DNA of 64,000 nucleotides from CAYNLK01 sp964398055 (GTDB lineage: Bacteria > Chloroflexota > Anaerolineae > 4572-78 > J111). Location: assembly GCA_964398055.1 (NCBI GenBank), contig CAYNLK010000033.1:1-64000 (forward strand), given 5' to 3'. Within the stretch, counting starts at the first letter, position 1; each line of letters begins with the position of its first letter. Shown here piece by piece: positions 44,827 to 54,229 of this stretch. Under the pieces are notes generated by a model. That model had not been told where the DNA came from. It ran no database searches and worked only from the letters and a program-made list of their open reading frames with translations. The position numbers were made by a program, and so were the translations under genes.

Positions 44827-46608
44827 TCAAAACAGCGGCCACAGGATCGGCAGGCAGATCAAGGTCGCGATCAAAATGACGATGGTGAGTAGCCCGCCTA
44901 CCCGGGTGTAATCAAAGAAGCGATACCCGCCGGGTCCAAACACCAGCACATTGGCTTGATGGCCCACCGGGGTGAGAAAACTGGTTGAGGCGCCGATGAC
45001 TGTGGCCAGCACAAAGGCGCGGGGATCCGCGCCCAGGCCCACAGCGATGTCAATGGCAATGGGCACGATCAGTACGGTGGCGGCTGCATTCGACATCGGT
45101 TGAGTAATCAATGACACAAAAATATAGATACCGGCCAACACGGCCAAAGGTCCCCAACCGCTCATCGCCCCCACAATCAGATCGGCCAGAAAGCGAGCCG
45201 TACCGGTCGTTTCCATAGCCATTCCCAGGGGCAGCATACCGGCAATCAGAAAAACGCTGCGCCACTCGATGCTCTGGTAGGCTTCATCCATGCTCAGGCA
45301 GCCGGTTAGCACCATCACAACGGCGCCAATGACCATAGCCGTGGAGATATGAAAATTGAGCAGAGTCACCAGGAGCAACACCAAGCCCATAGCCGCCACC
45401 GCAATCAGGGCCTTATGTCGCCGCCGCAGCTCCAATTTCACCGGTTCCAAAACCAGAAACTCGTTGCCCTCCTGCAGGGCCGGCAGTTGGCGGCGCGGCC
45501 CCTTGAGTAGCAAAGAGTCGCCAAATTGGAGGGGTACGTCTCGCAGGCGTTGGGTGATGACATCGCCATGCCGCCAGATAGCCAGGGCCGTAAAGCCGTA
45601 CCGGTCACGAAAGTGTATCTGGCGCAGGCTGCGGCCCACAATTTGCGAGCGGGGGGCCAGGGTGGCTTCGACAACGTGCACCTGCTCTGAGTCGAGCTGC
45701 TCCAACTCCAACTTGTGCTCCGCCTCGACCACCAGATCCAGCGTCTCTCTGGCCCGCATCAGGCTCTCGGCGGCCCCTTCGATAACCAGCAGGTCGTTGG
45801 CTTGCAGACGCGTCTCGGGGCGAATGGCCCGGTGGACTTCGCCATTGCGCAGGATGGCCACAACCGTCAGGTCGTAATCTGCACCCAGCCGCGATTCCAC
45901 CAGGGTTTGACCCACCAGCGAGCTGTCGGGCAGAACTCGGACCTCGCTGATATATTCGCGCAGGCGATTGGTGTTTTGCCAGCTTTCGACCGATTCCCGT
46001 TTCGGCAGCAAATGCCGCCCCACCAACACCATATATAAGATACCCGCGCCAAAGACGATCATGCCCATTGGGGTGAAGTCGAAGAAGGCGAAGGTGGGCA
46101 GCCCCCGGTTGGCCAGGATACTGGCGGCCAGGATATTGGGCGGCGTGCCGATGAGGGTCATATTACCGCCCAGGAGCGAAGCAAAGGACAAAGGGATGAG
46201 CAAGCGCGACAGCGGCACCCTGGCCTGGCGCGAAATGCCGACCACCGCCGGCAGGAGCACGGCGGTGGCCCCAATGTTATTCATAAACGCCGACATGACC
46301 CCGCAGGTCGCCATGATCACGGCGATGAGCCTCGGTTCGCTGGTTCCGGCCAGCCGGATGATCCGCTCGCCCAGGATGTCGGCCACCCCGGTTTTGAATA
46401 ACCCGCCCGACACGATGTAAACCGCCCAGACCGTAATAACGGCCGGATTTGCAAAGCCGGAAAAGACCTGTTCCGGTTGGACCAGACCGGTCAGAGCCAG
46501 GGTCAGCAGCACCAGCAACGCAATCACATCCACCCGCAATTTTTCGGTGGCAAAGAGCGCCACAGCCGCAGCAATGATGATGAGGGTTAGAGCGATGTGC
46601 GGGGTCAT
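44827..46608 (-). CDS. SLC13-type permease with two RCK_C domains
   Basis: A 593-residue membrane permease. About 10-12 helices of the DASS/CitMHS type, with the hallmark SNxT-like segments MNNIGATAVLLPAV and the second inverted repeat MSNAAATVLIVPIA, are separated by two TrkA-C/RCK_C domains (about 205-280 and 300-375). Substrates of relatives are anions (dicarboxylates, sulfate), but the substrate here cannot be read from sequence. It lies 30 bp from baeRF3 and 4 bp from hflC, so the whole set is probably one operon. Confidence 0.88.
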   Translation of the reverse strand: MTPHIALTLIIIAAAVALFATEKLRVDVIALLVLLTLALTGLVQPEQVFSGFANPAVITVWAVYIVSGGLFKTGVADILGERIIRLAGTSEPRLIAVIMATCGVMSAFMNNIGATAVLLPAVVGISRQARVPLSRLLIPLSFASLLGGNMTLIGTPPNILAASILANRGLPTFAFFDFTPMGMIVFGAGILYMVLVGRHLLPKRESVESWQNTNRLREYISEVRVLPDSSLVGQTLVESRLGADYDLTVVAILRNGEVHRAIRPETRLQANDLLVIEGAAESLMRARETLDLVVEAEHKLELEQLDSEQVHVVEATLAPRSQIVGRSLRQIHFRDRYGFTALAIWRHGDVITQRLRDVPLQFGDSLLLKGPRRQLPALQEGNEFLVLEPVKLELRRRHKALIAVAAMGLVLLLVTLLNFHISTAMVIGAVVMVLTGCLSMDEAYQSIEWRSVFLIAGMLPLGMAMETTGTARFLADLIVGAMSGWGPLAVLAGIYIFVSLITQPMSNAAATVLIVPIAIDIAVGLGADPRAFVLATVIGASTSFLTPVGHQANVLVFGPGGYRFFDYTRVGGLLTIVILIATLICLPILWPLF

Positions 46609-46612
46609 AGAG

Positions 46613-47509
46613 CTAATCCAGCAAGGTGAAACCGGTTTCTGTAGGCGGCAGCCTGTGGTCGATCAAAAAGCGAAAGAACTCGGCGTCGGCCGGGATAACC
46701 AGCCTGTCGCCAGGTTTGAGCACAGTTGCGTAGGCTTCTAACCGGCGCGAAAAAGTGTAGAAGTCAGGGTCCTGTGATAGAGCCTCGGCATAGATGCGGA
46801 TGGCCTCAGCTTCGCCTTCGCCGCGCAGACGTTGGGCCTCCCGATAACCTTCGGCCACAATGATGGTACTGCTCCGGTTGGCCTGGGCTCGGATAATGTT
46901 AGCCTGCTCCTCACCTTCGGCCCGGAACAGCGAGGATTCGCGCTGGCGTTCTGCCCGCATCCGGTCGAACACGCTCTGTTCCACTTCCTTGGGCAAATCG
47001 GCCCGCTTGGTGCGGACATCGACCACCTCGATGCCAAACTCGGCCGCCTTGGTAGCCGCGGAGCGGGCCACCCGCTCTTCAATTTGGTCACGCTGCTCAG
47101 AAATGACGTCCACAAAGTCAACCGTTGCCAATTCGCGGCGCAGCTCGGAAAAAACAATGTCGTCCAGGCGGGCCCGCGCCCCGGCCTCGGTTCTGACTGC
47201 TTTGAAGAACAGCAAGGGATCGGTAATCCGCCAGCGCGTCACGTGGTCGACCACCAGCCGCTTCTTGTCGGTCGTCAGATATTCTTGGGGCGGGGCGTCG
47301 CTGGACAGAATGCGCTTCTCGAAATAGATCACATTTTGGACCATCGGCAATTTGACGGCCAGGCCCGGCTCCCGCACGATGGCGATAGGCTCGCCGAACT
47401 GGAGGATGATGGCCTGCTTGGTCTCATCGACCGTGAACAGAGCCTGGCTGGCGGCGATGGCCGCCAGAATCAACAGCAAAACGATTATTCTTCGGATTCG
47501 CTTGGTCAT
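46613..47509 (-). CDS. hflC: HflC, SPFH-domain membrane protease modulator
   Basis: A 298-residue protein: an N-terminal transmembrane helix (about 6-22), then an SPFH/Band 7 domain (FTVDETKQAIILQFGEPI) and a long Glu/Arg-rich coiled coil with RGEGEAEAIRIYAEALSQDPDFYTFSRRLEAY, diagnostic of HflC. HflK-HflC oligomers enclose the FtsH protease in E. coli. The gene is adjacent to hflK (gap 1 bp). Confidence 0.95.
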   Translation of the reverse strand: MTKRIRRIIVLLLILAAIAASQALFTVDETKQAIILQFGEPIAIVREPGLAVKLPMVQNVIYFEKRILSSDAPPQEYLTTDKKRLVVDHVTRWRITDPLLFFKAVRTEAGARARLDDIVFSELRRELATVDFVDVISEQRDQIEERVARSAATKAAEFGIEVVDVRTKRADLPKEVEQSVFDRMRAERQRESSLFRAEGEEQANIIRAQANRSSTIIVAEGYREAQRLRGEGEAEAIRIYAEALSQDPDFYTFSRRLEAYATVLKPGDRLVIPADAEFFRFLIDHRLPPTETGFTLLD

Positions 47510-47510
47510 T

Positions 47511-48578
47511 TTATTCCTCTCCTGCCGGCTGAACCGGCTGGCTTGGGGTCGATAAAGGATCGGTGGACGGCGCGTTGGTTTTGTTCAGGTCGGTTAAGGG
47601 TAAAAAGGGCAGCACCTGGCCACCAAAGGCGTCACCGTCCAGCAGGACCAACTCCACCTGTTTCAGAGTCTGTTCCATAACTTCAATGTGCATCCGCTCC
47701 CGGCTCACTTCTGGGGCCAGCCGGTAAGCCTCAAGCACCGACAGAAAACGTTCGGCGGTACCGGTGGCGCGCAAGATTTGCTGCTCTTTGAAGGCGCTTG
47801 CTTCCTCGATCATTTGCTGCTTTTCGCCGCGGGCCCGGGGCACCACATCATTCTGGTATGCCTGGGCTTCATTGATGAGCCGTTCCCGGTCCGCCTTGGC
47901 TCGCACGACCTCCTGGAAGGCGTCGCGCACTTCTGAGGGCGGGTCGGCCACTTGCAGACGCACGTCGGTTACCAGAATACCGGCGCCGTAGTTATCCAGC
48001 AGGCGGGAGAGAAAGGTCCGCGTCTGTTCCTGAACGCGAGCCCGCTCTTCGGTAATCACCGCGTCAATCGTCATTTGCCCCACCGTGCTGCGTAAGGCGA
48101 CCTCGGCGCTGGTCAGCAGAACCTGTTCAGGACTCTCGACATTGAAAACAAAGTCACGAGAATTGGCCACGCGGTACTGCACCAGCAGCTCTACCTGAAC
48201 GATATTTTCATCCTCGGTGAGCATCAGGGCTTCGTCAAGCACCTCCATCTTGCGGTCCGGGAACGTGCGGAAGCCGATCTCCACCCGGCGAATGCTGTCA
48301 ACGTCCACAATCGTTGCCCGCTGGATAGGCCGGGGCAGGTGGTAATTGAGGCCAGCGGTGGTGACGCCCGAAAATTTGCCGAAGGTGCGTACCACCCCTT
48401 CCTCACCTGGTTGGACGATGTACACCCCGGACAGCAGCCACAGGACCACGATCCCGGCGATGACGAGTAGATAAAAAAATCGTCGCTGGCCCAATAACCA
48501 CTCACTGATTTTACTGATAGCCTGGTTGAACTGTTCAAACTCCCCCTCATTATTTGAGGGCGGCCTTCTATAAGCCAC
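47511..48578 (-). CDS. hflK: HflK, SPFH-domain membrane protease modulator
   Basis: A 355-residue protein with a cytoplasmic Asn/Glu-rich head, a transmembrane helix (about 33-55), the SPFH domain (IVQPGEEGVVRTFGKFSGVTTAGLNYHLPRPIQ) and a coiled coil with RARGEKQQMIEEASAFKEQQI. Partner of HflC. A Pro/Thr/Ser-rich C-terminal tail ends in AGEE. The 90-bp region upstream contains a tandem 15-bp repeat. Confidence 0.95.
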   Translation of the reverse strand: MAYRRPPSNNEGEFEQFNQAISKISEWLLGQRRFFYLLVIAGIVVLWLLSGVYIVQPGEEGVVRTFGKFSGVTTAGLNYHLPRPIQRATIVDVDSIRRVEIGFRTFPDRKMEVLDEALMLTEDENIVQVELLVQYRVANSRDFVFNVESPEQVLLTSAEVALRSTVGQMTIDAVITEERARVQEQTRTFLSRLLDNYGAGILVTDVRLQVADPPSEVRDAFQEVVRAKADRERLINEAQAYQNDVVPRARGEKQQMIEEASAFKEQQILRATGTAERFLSVLEAYRLAPEVSRERMHIEVMEQTLKQVELVLLDGDAFGGQVLPFLPLTDLNKTNAPSTDPLSTPSQPVQPAGEE

Positions 48579-48596
48579 GTTTCACTTCCTTTCTAT

Positions 48597-48626
48597 GCTA
48601 CAAACTACTCTGCTACAAACTACTCT
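48597..48626. repeat. Tandem 15-bp direct repeat upstream of hflK
   Basis: GCTACAAACTACTCT occurs twice head-to-tail (48597-48611, 48612-48626), 18 bp upstream of the hflK ATG. It may be a duplicated regulator site or a slippage product; no CRISPR features. Confidence 0.6.
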
Positions 48627-48670
48627 ACATATTTGACTCAATGAACCAACCTCTCAACTTGGCCTGCTTA

Positions 48671-51028
48671 TCATGAAAGCGGCCAGAAGATGGGCAGCAC
48701 CAGCAGCACCACCACCAGGATCACCAATGTCAGGGGTAACCCCACCTTGATGTAGTCGCTGAAGCGGTAGCCGCCGGGCCCCATTACCAAGATGTTGGCC
48801 GGGTGGGCGACCGGACTCATGAAGCTGGCCGAGGCCGCCACAGCCACCGTCATCATCAGGGCGTAAGGCGAAAAATCCAGTTGGCCAGCCATATTGAGCG
48901 CGATCGGCGCCATTAATACGGCCACTGCCGAGGTGGGCATCACCTGGGCAGTCAGGGCAGTCATCATAAAGAGACCGGCAATGATGGCCAACGGGCCCAG
49001 CCCGCCAACGGCCAGGAGCATCCCTTCGGCCAGGAAGCCGGCCGCGCCGCTCTGTTGCATGGCAATGCCCAGGGGCAACATGCCGGCGATGAGAAAGACG
49101 GCTCGCCATTCAATGAACCGGTAAGCCTCGTCCATCTTAAGGCAACCGGTCAGCACCATCAGCGTCGCCCCAATCACGGCTGCAATCGCAATCGGTAACC
49201 AGTTGAAGAAAACCGGCAGGAGAATGGCGACCATCACCAGCCCGGCCAGCGGCGCTTTGTGCAGGCGCAGCGGCTCTTGGGCCATTTGGGTCAACACCAG
49301 GAAATCCGGTTCGCTGCCCAATACCCTCAACTTCTCCCGCGGGCCGTACAGCAGCAGGGCGTCGCCAAAACGCAGCGGCATATCCCGCAGATTAGAGCGA
49401 TGGGCGTGGCCTTCACGCCAAATGGCCAGCACGCTCAGGCCGTATTTTTCGCGGAAGTGCAGTTGGCGCAGAGTTTTGCCCGTCAGGGTGGTGTGGGGCG
49501 AAAGAACCGCCTCCACCAGGCCAACCTGGTCCGACTCCAGTTCGCTGGTTTGGGGGGGCGGCTGGCTCTCAATGTTTAGATTTTGTAGCCCCTGCAAGAT
49601 CGATAGGTCGTCCGGTGAACCTTTGACCAGCAAAACATCCTCAACCTGGAGTGTTTCGGCCGGATCAGGCATCAGGTGAGCCGCGCCGTTGCGCGCCAGC
49701 CCCAGAATCATCAGGCCAAAGGCATCGCCCAGGCGGCTTTCGGCCAATGTTCGCCCGGCCAGAATCGAGTCTGGCGGGATCCGCAGGCCGACAAGTTGCT
49801 CCGGCAGGTGATAGACGTTGGCCAGTTCTTGCGGAGAGATCCAGCGAAAGGAGTCAAAGTCGGAACTGCCCGGTAACGCCTCCAAGCGGCGGTGCGGTCC
49901 CTGGAGTAGCAGCATATCATTGGATTGCAGGGGCGTATCCTGTAAGTTGGTGCGCCGGATCACACTGCCACGCCGGATAGCCAGAACGTTGATGCCAAAG
50001 CGACCTCGCAGGCCGCCCTGATACAGAGTTTGGCCGACCAGCGCTGACCGGGGCGATAACTGCGCCTCGGCCATATCGATTTCATTGCTGAGCAGCTCCT
50101 GCCAGGCCGCACCATTCTCCTCGATGACGACGTATTGCCGGTCTCGCAATTCAATCAGCGGCTCCGGTCGCCCCTGAACCATTAACCGATCACCGGAACG
50201 AAGCACAACATCTGGCCCAGGGGCCAGGTTAGGCTGGCCGTTACGCACAACGGCCACAACATTCAGGCGTAGGGCCGACCCCAAACGACTTCCGGCCAGG
50301 GTTTTGCCGGCCAACGGCGAGTTGGGCGGTAGTTGGATAAAAAATAGCTGCTCCTCCAATTCATAGGAATCTCTAAAATCTGCATTGGTTATGGTTGACT
50401 CACGGGCCGGATCACGCACCGGCAACAGGCGGCGTCCGACCAGGCCAACAAACGCGATACCGGCCAGCATTACCGCCAGGCCAACGGGGGTGAAGTCGAA
50501 GAGCTGGAACGGGCGGAAGCCGTAGTCGCGCAGCGCATCGCTAACCAGAATGTTGGGTGGGGTGCCGATCAGGGTGGTCAAGCCGCCCAGCAGCGAACCG
50601 GTTGCCAGGGGCATCAAGAATTTGGAGGCCGGTTGGTTGAGGCGGTGGGTAATATCCATCACCACGGGCAGCATCATCGCCGCTACCCCGACGTTGTTCA
50701 TAAACGCCGACAGGACTCCCGCCGTGAGCATAATCACGATAGTCAGCCGCATCTCATCCTGACCGCCCAGGCGCAACACCTGGCGACCCACCAGACTGGC
50801 CACGCCGGTTCTGGACAGGCCGCCGCTGATAATAAACATAGCCCACACGGTCACCACGGCCGGGCTGCTAAAGCCAGATATCGCCTCGGCCGGGGTCACC
50901 AGCCCGGTCAGGGCCAGGCTGCCCAGCACCAGCAGGGCCACTACATCCATGCGCAGCCGCTCGGTGACGAAGAGGCTGACGGCCACAACCAAAATGGTCA
51001 GGGTGATGGCGATTTGGAGAGTCACCAA
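48671..51028 (-). CDS. SLC13-type permease with four RCK_C domains
   Basis: A 785-residue paralogue of the permease at 44827-46608. The membrane part has the two SLC13-type repeats (MNNVGVAAMMLPVV; MPTSAVAVLMAPIA), and the cytoplasmic insert holds four TrkA-C/RCK_C domains (about 205-280, 295-375, 400-470, 490-560) instead of two, each with the pattern LAGKTLAGSRLG.../TLYQGGLRGRFGINVLAI. The duplication of the pair is visible from repeated segments. The substrate is unknown. It lies upstream of hflK on the same strand (92-bp gap). Confidence 0.87.
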   Translation of the reverse strand: MVTLQIAITLTILVVAVSLFVTERLRMDVVALLVLGSLALTGLVTPAEAISGFSSPAVVTVWAMFIISGGLSRTGVASLVGRQVLRLGGQDEMRLTIVIMLTAGVLSAFMNNVGVAAMMLPVVMDITHRLNQPASKFLMPLATGSLLGGLTTLIGTPPNILVSDALRDYGFRPFQLFDFTPVGLAVMLAGIAFVGLVGRRLLPVRDPARESTITNADFRDSYELEEQLFFIQLPPNSPLAGKTLAGSRLGSALRLNVVAVVRNGQPNLAPGPDVVLRSGDRLMVQGRPEPLIELRDRQYVVIEENGAAWQELLSNEIDMAEAQLSPRSALVGQTLYQGGLRGRFGINVLAIRRGSVIRRTNLQDTPLQSNDMLLLQGPHRRLEALPGSSDFDSFRWISPQELANVYHLPEQLVGLRIPPDSILAGRTLAESRLGDAFGLMILGLARNGAAHLMPDPAETLQVEDVLLVKGSPDDLSILQGLQNLNIESQPPPQTSELESDQVGLVEAVLSPHTTLTGKTLRQLHFREKYGLSVLAIWREGHAHRSNLRDMPLRFGDALLLYGPREKLRVLGSEPDFLVLTQMAQEPLRLHKAPLAGLVMVAILLPVFFNWLPIAIAAVIGATLMVLTGCLKMDEAYRFIEWRAVFLIAGMLPLGIAMQQSGAAGFLAEGMLLAVGGLGPLAIIAGLFMMTALTAQVMPTSAVAVLMAPIALNMAGQLDFSPYALMMTVAVAASASFMSPVAHPANILVMGPGGYRFSDYIKVGLPLTLVILVVVLLVLPIFWPLS

Positions 51029-51036
51029 CTACCCGC

Positions 51037-52152
51037 TCAAATCCCAAGTTCGGTTCGGGCGCGGAGATAGCGCAGCACTTGCTCGCGCGAGAGCATGCCC
51101 ACAATCTCTTGGCCTTGTACTACCGGTACCTGGTTCACGTTGGCGTCATCCATCGTTTGCAGTGCTGATAGCAGTTCGGTATTGGGGGTAACATGGGCCA
51201 GCCGTTCCCAGGGTAACATCACTTGCCCGGTGGTGACCTGACCCCATTCGGCGCGGGGTACTTCCGCCACATCACGCAGCGTGAGCATACCCAGGAGTTG
51301 TCCGTTCTCGGAGACGAAGAAGCAGCGCCGGCCGCTGGTGAGGATTTGCTCCTCAACCAACTGGGCCAGTGACAGCCGGCCAGATACCAGGGGGATATCG
51401 CGAGTCATTATTTGGGCTACGCTGACCCCCCGCAGAGTCTGCTGTAAATTGGACTGGGCGTAACTGGCGGCGGCCGCGTTTTGCAGGAACCAACCAATGA
51501 AAATCAGCCACAGACCGTTGAAAAAATTTCCGCCGACAATAATAAATAACCCCAGCCCAATGAAGCCAAAAGCGATGATTTGGCCGGCATACGCCGCCAC
51601 CTGGGTGGCGCGCTGCAAATTGCCGGTCCACCACCAGATCACGGCCCGCAACACCCGCCCCCCATCGAGCGGAAAGCCCGGGATCATGTTGAAGACAGCC
51701 AGCAGCAGGTTGATGCGGGCCAACCACAGGCTGGGCGCAGCCAGATAGATGATATGGCGGTCGAACCACCATAGCCCGTAAAATAAACCGGCCAATACCA
51801 CACTGGCTAACGGCCCGGCGATGGCAATCCGGAACTCGACGCCGGGGCTGGACGACTCGCGTCCAATTTGGGCCACGCCGCCAAAAATGAAGAGGGTGAT
51901 GCCGCGCACCGGAATCTGGTTGCGCAAGGCCACCAGCGCATGGCCCAATTCGTGCACCAGCACCGACCCGAAGAACAACACGCTGGTCACCGCGCCTAAT
52001 AGCCAATAAGCTGTGGTTAATAGGCGAGGGTATTCGGCCGGAAAGTAACCCAAAGCCAGCGACCAGGTGACCAAACCGAAGATCAGGAACCAACTCAGGT
52101 GTAGCCCAATCGGGATACCCCAGATACGACCGAGTTTGACACTGGCTTCCAT
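51037..52152 (-). CDS. M50-type intramembrane metalloprotease with two CBS domains
   Basis: A 371-residue site-2 protease family member. Active-site zinc motif HELGHALVAL, then DGGRVLRAVIWWW (third ligand Asp), with about five transmembrane helices, followed by two CBS domains (VAQIMTRDIPLVS...; VMLPWERLAHVTPNTE...) that often bind adenosine nucleotides. The start MEASVKLGRIWGIPIG at 52152 is chosen because the family starts here and AAGGGGG is upstream; a 96-residue in-frame extension reads into the neighbouring cytochrome gene. It should cleave membrane-bound regulators; the substrate is unknown. Confidence 0.9.
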   Translation of the reverse strand: MEASVKLGRIWGIPIGLHLSWFLIFGLVTWSLALGYFPAEYPRLLTTAYWLLGAVTSVLFFGSVLVHELGHALVALRNQIPVRGITLFIFGGVAQIGRESSSPGVEFRIAIAGPLASVVLAGLFYGLWWFDRHIIYLAAPSLWLARINLLLAVFNMIPGFPLDGGRVLRAVIWWWTGNLQRATQVAAYAGQIIAFGFIGLGLFIIVGGNFFNGLWLIFIGWFLQNAAAASYAQSNLQQTLRGVSVAQIMTRDIPLVSGRLSLAQLVEEQILTSGRRCFFVSENGQLLGMLTLRDVAEVPRAEWGQVTTGQVMLPWERLAHVTPNTELLSALQTMDDANVNQVPVVQGQEIVGMLSREQVLRYLRARTELGI

Positions 52153-52174
52153 ATTTTTTGGCCCCCTTTCATTT

Positions 52175-53509
52175 TTAAGGATTGGCGCTTGCCTGGGCCT
52201 GGCCCGGGGTAGCCCGTTCGGCGAGCAGTTGGGCCTGGCGGGCCAGATCGATGGCATGGGCCAAAACGCGGGCGGCTTCTTGCGGGCTGTGAAAGCCGGT
52301 GCTGTTCTCAGACGAGACGAAATCCCAGCGCAGCGAAGCGCCCCGGTGCAATCGGCGAGCTTCGGCCAGGGCCTCATCGCTGGCGCCGGCTGCTTGAGCT
52401 GCAACAATCGCGTCAATGGCGTCGATGATGGCCTCTTCACTCAGACGAAGCAACTCCGCCGTGCGGTTTTGGATGGTTAGAATTCGCTCTTGCAACTCCT
52501 CCTCGCTCTGGCGATGGCAGGTTTGGCAGGCCTGGTTGACATTGGTCAAGGGGCTGCGCAGCCAATGATCGGAAACCTTCACCGCGCCTTCGCGCACATA
52601 AGGCATGTGGCAGTCGGCGCAGCCGACCCCGGATTTGGCGTGCAGGCCGGTGTTCCACAGCTCAAATTCCGGGTGCTGAATCTTGATCATCGGCGCGTTG
52701 GTTTCTTTGTGGGTCCAATCTTTGAAACCGTAGGCGTCGTAGTGCGCTTCCATATCGTCGATGGTCAGCCCCTGGCTCCAGGGGAAGGTTAAAACTTTAT
52801 CCTCACCCAAAAAATAATATTCCACGTGGCACTGGGCGCACACATAAGAGCGCATCTCTTGCCGGCTGGCCTGGCTGATATCGATGCCGCGCTGTTCCAG
52901 GGCGTTCAGCAGGGCCGGGCGGGTGATTCGCAATTCCATGGTTTGGGGGTCGTGACAATCGGCGCAAGAGCTGCCCAGGTGTAATCTATCTTTCAGCTCG
53001 TTGTAGGGGGTGCGGTTGAAGGTTTCCCAGCCCAGCTCGGCGATCAGTTGCGGGGTTTCGGCGGCGTGGCAGTTGATACAGGCCCCCGGCTGCTCCACCA
53101 CTTGCACCCGCTGAGTCTCACGCTGGTCGATTTGGGCATAGTAATGACCGCGCTCTTCGTTGTGGTCAATGCTGAAGGCATAACCGGCCCACAAGCGGAC
53201 CATTGCCGGATAACGCTCCAATTTGCTGTAAGGGACAGAACCGCCGTAAGGGGTCTCGATGGTGTCATCGGCCGTTTTCATAAAAGAGTCATACTGGCGG
53301 GGAAAATTAACGCCCCACTTGGCCGGGTCCAGCTCGGTCGCCGCGATCTCTACGACCCTGAGCGGGTATTCCACGGCTTCGGCTTTGCGCTGCTGGATAT
53401 TGACCAGTAGGGCGGCCAGGCCGGCGGTAATGGCTACTCCGGCAATAAAAGCAATCACCAACAGGCTAATACTCCGTTTTGACCGGGGGGTCGGTGTAGA
53501 TGATGCCAT
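52175..53509 (-). CDS. nrfA: Cytochrome c nitrite reductase catalytic subunit, NrfA (CxxCH-type)
   Basis: A 444-residue pentaheme protein with an N-terminal membrane helix/signal (about 14-36). Heme motifs: CINCH (144-148), CADCH (182-186), CAQCH (224-228), CADCH (297-301), CQTCH (328-332). It reduces nitrite to ammonium with six electrons at heme 1. Canonical NrfA uses CxxCK at heme 1; here it is CxxCH, a known minority type. The Tyr in CHVEYYF, Lys in DKVLTF and His in QHPEFELWNTGLH are conserved. A weak hairpin (53568-53595) lies between nrfH and nrfA. It probably sits outside the membrane anchored to NrfH. Confidence 0.92.
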   Translation of the reverse strand: MASSTPTPRSKRSISLLVIAFIAGVAITAGLAALLVNIQQRKAEAVEYPLRVVEIAATELDPAKWGVNFPRQYDSFMKTADDTIETPYGGSVPYSKLERYPAMVRLWAGYAFSIDHNEERGHYYAQIDQRETQRVQVVEQPGACINCHAAETPQLIAELGWETFNRTPYNELKDRLHLGSSCADCHDPQTMELRITRPALLNALEQRGIDISQASRQEMRSYVCAQCHVEYYFLGEDKVLTFPWSQGLTIDDMEAHYDAYGFKDWTHKETNAPMIKIQHPEFELWNTGLHAKSGVGCADCHMPYVREGAVKVSDHWLRSPLTNVNQACQTCHRQSEEELQERILTIQNRTAELLRLSEEAIIDAIDAIVAAQAAGASDEALAEARRLHRGASLRWDFVSSENSTGFHSPQEAARVLAHAIDLARQAQLLAERATPGQAQASANP

Positions 53510-53613
53510 CGTAATCCTCCTTATTTCGCTGATGTGATTTGGGTGCGATTCATTTTAGCTAATCCAAACCTCAAAGGTTTCAAAAACTTTTGAGGTCTTC
53601 ATAGCCCAGCCAA

Positions 53614-54120
53614 TTAACGCCCGTGACCGATGCCGGCGTGACAGGTCAAGCAATCGGTTGGGTGGGGGTCGGTTTGGTGGCTGATGGCGGCCACCAGACT
53701 GGCGTGGCAATAGAGACAGGTTTCCTGAGTAACCCGGCGATTGAGAGCGGTGATTCGAATGGGTTCGGGAAAGTTACCCAGGGTGAAGGCAACGCTGTGA
53801 TTCCAACCATTAATGCCTTTGATGAGGTACTTATCGGGCCAACGATGCGGGGTATGACAATCATTACAGGTGGCTGCGGCGGTGTGGCTGCTGTGATGCC
53901 AACCATCGTAGACCTCCCGCATCACGTGGCAGTTGACACAGGCGCGGGGATCATCGGAGAAATAAGAGCCCCCTTCGGCGTAGGCGAAGGTGTAGCCGCC
54001 CAGGCCCAAGATGCCGCCGGCTACCCCAGCCAATAATAACCAGAGCCAGAAGGGGGCTAAACTGAAGAGTTGTTCACCTTTTCTACCGAGCGCGCTCAGT
54101 TTGGAGAAATTATCAGCCAT
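53614..54120 (-). CDS. nrfH: Cytochrome c nitrite reductase small subunit, NrfH
   Basis: A 168-residue tetraheme quinol dehydrogenase of the NapC/NirT/NrfH family. A transmembrane helix (about 24-42) is followed by CVNCH (61-65; the CxxCHxM pattern of the NrfH heme 1 ligand), CNDCH (85-89), CLYCH (135-139) and CLTCH (157-161). It passes electrons from menaquinol to NrfA. AAGGGGG precedes the ATG. It is the first gene of nrfHA. Confidence 0.93.
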   Translation of the reverse strand: MADNFSKLSALGRKGEQLFSLAPFWLWLLLAGVAGGILGLGGYTFAYAEGGSYFSDDPRACVNCHVMREVYDGWHHSSHTAAATCNDCHTPHRWPDKYLIKGINGWNHSVAFTLGNFPEPIRITALNRRVTQETCLYCHASLVAAISHQTDPHPTDCLTCHAGIGHGR

Positions 54121-54229
54121 GTTGCCCCCTTTTAAGTTGGTACTGATAGGGATTTACCTGGATTAGTATACTTGCAAAACAAGATCCAAGCAAAGAGGGC
54201 GCTCTTGTGACCTCACTCACTCACCATAT

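Noticed and set aside
48597..48626. Tandem 15-bp repeat as CRISPR
   Set aside because: Only two units with no spacer between them.
52153..52440. 96-residue N-terminal extension of the M50 protease
   Set aside because: It overlaps nrfA in another frame and lacks family similarity; the start at 52152 has a ribosome-binding site.
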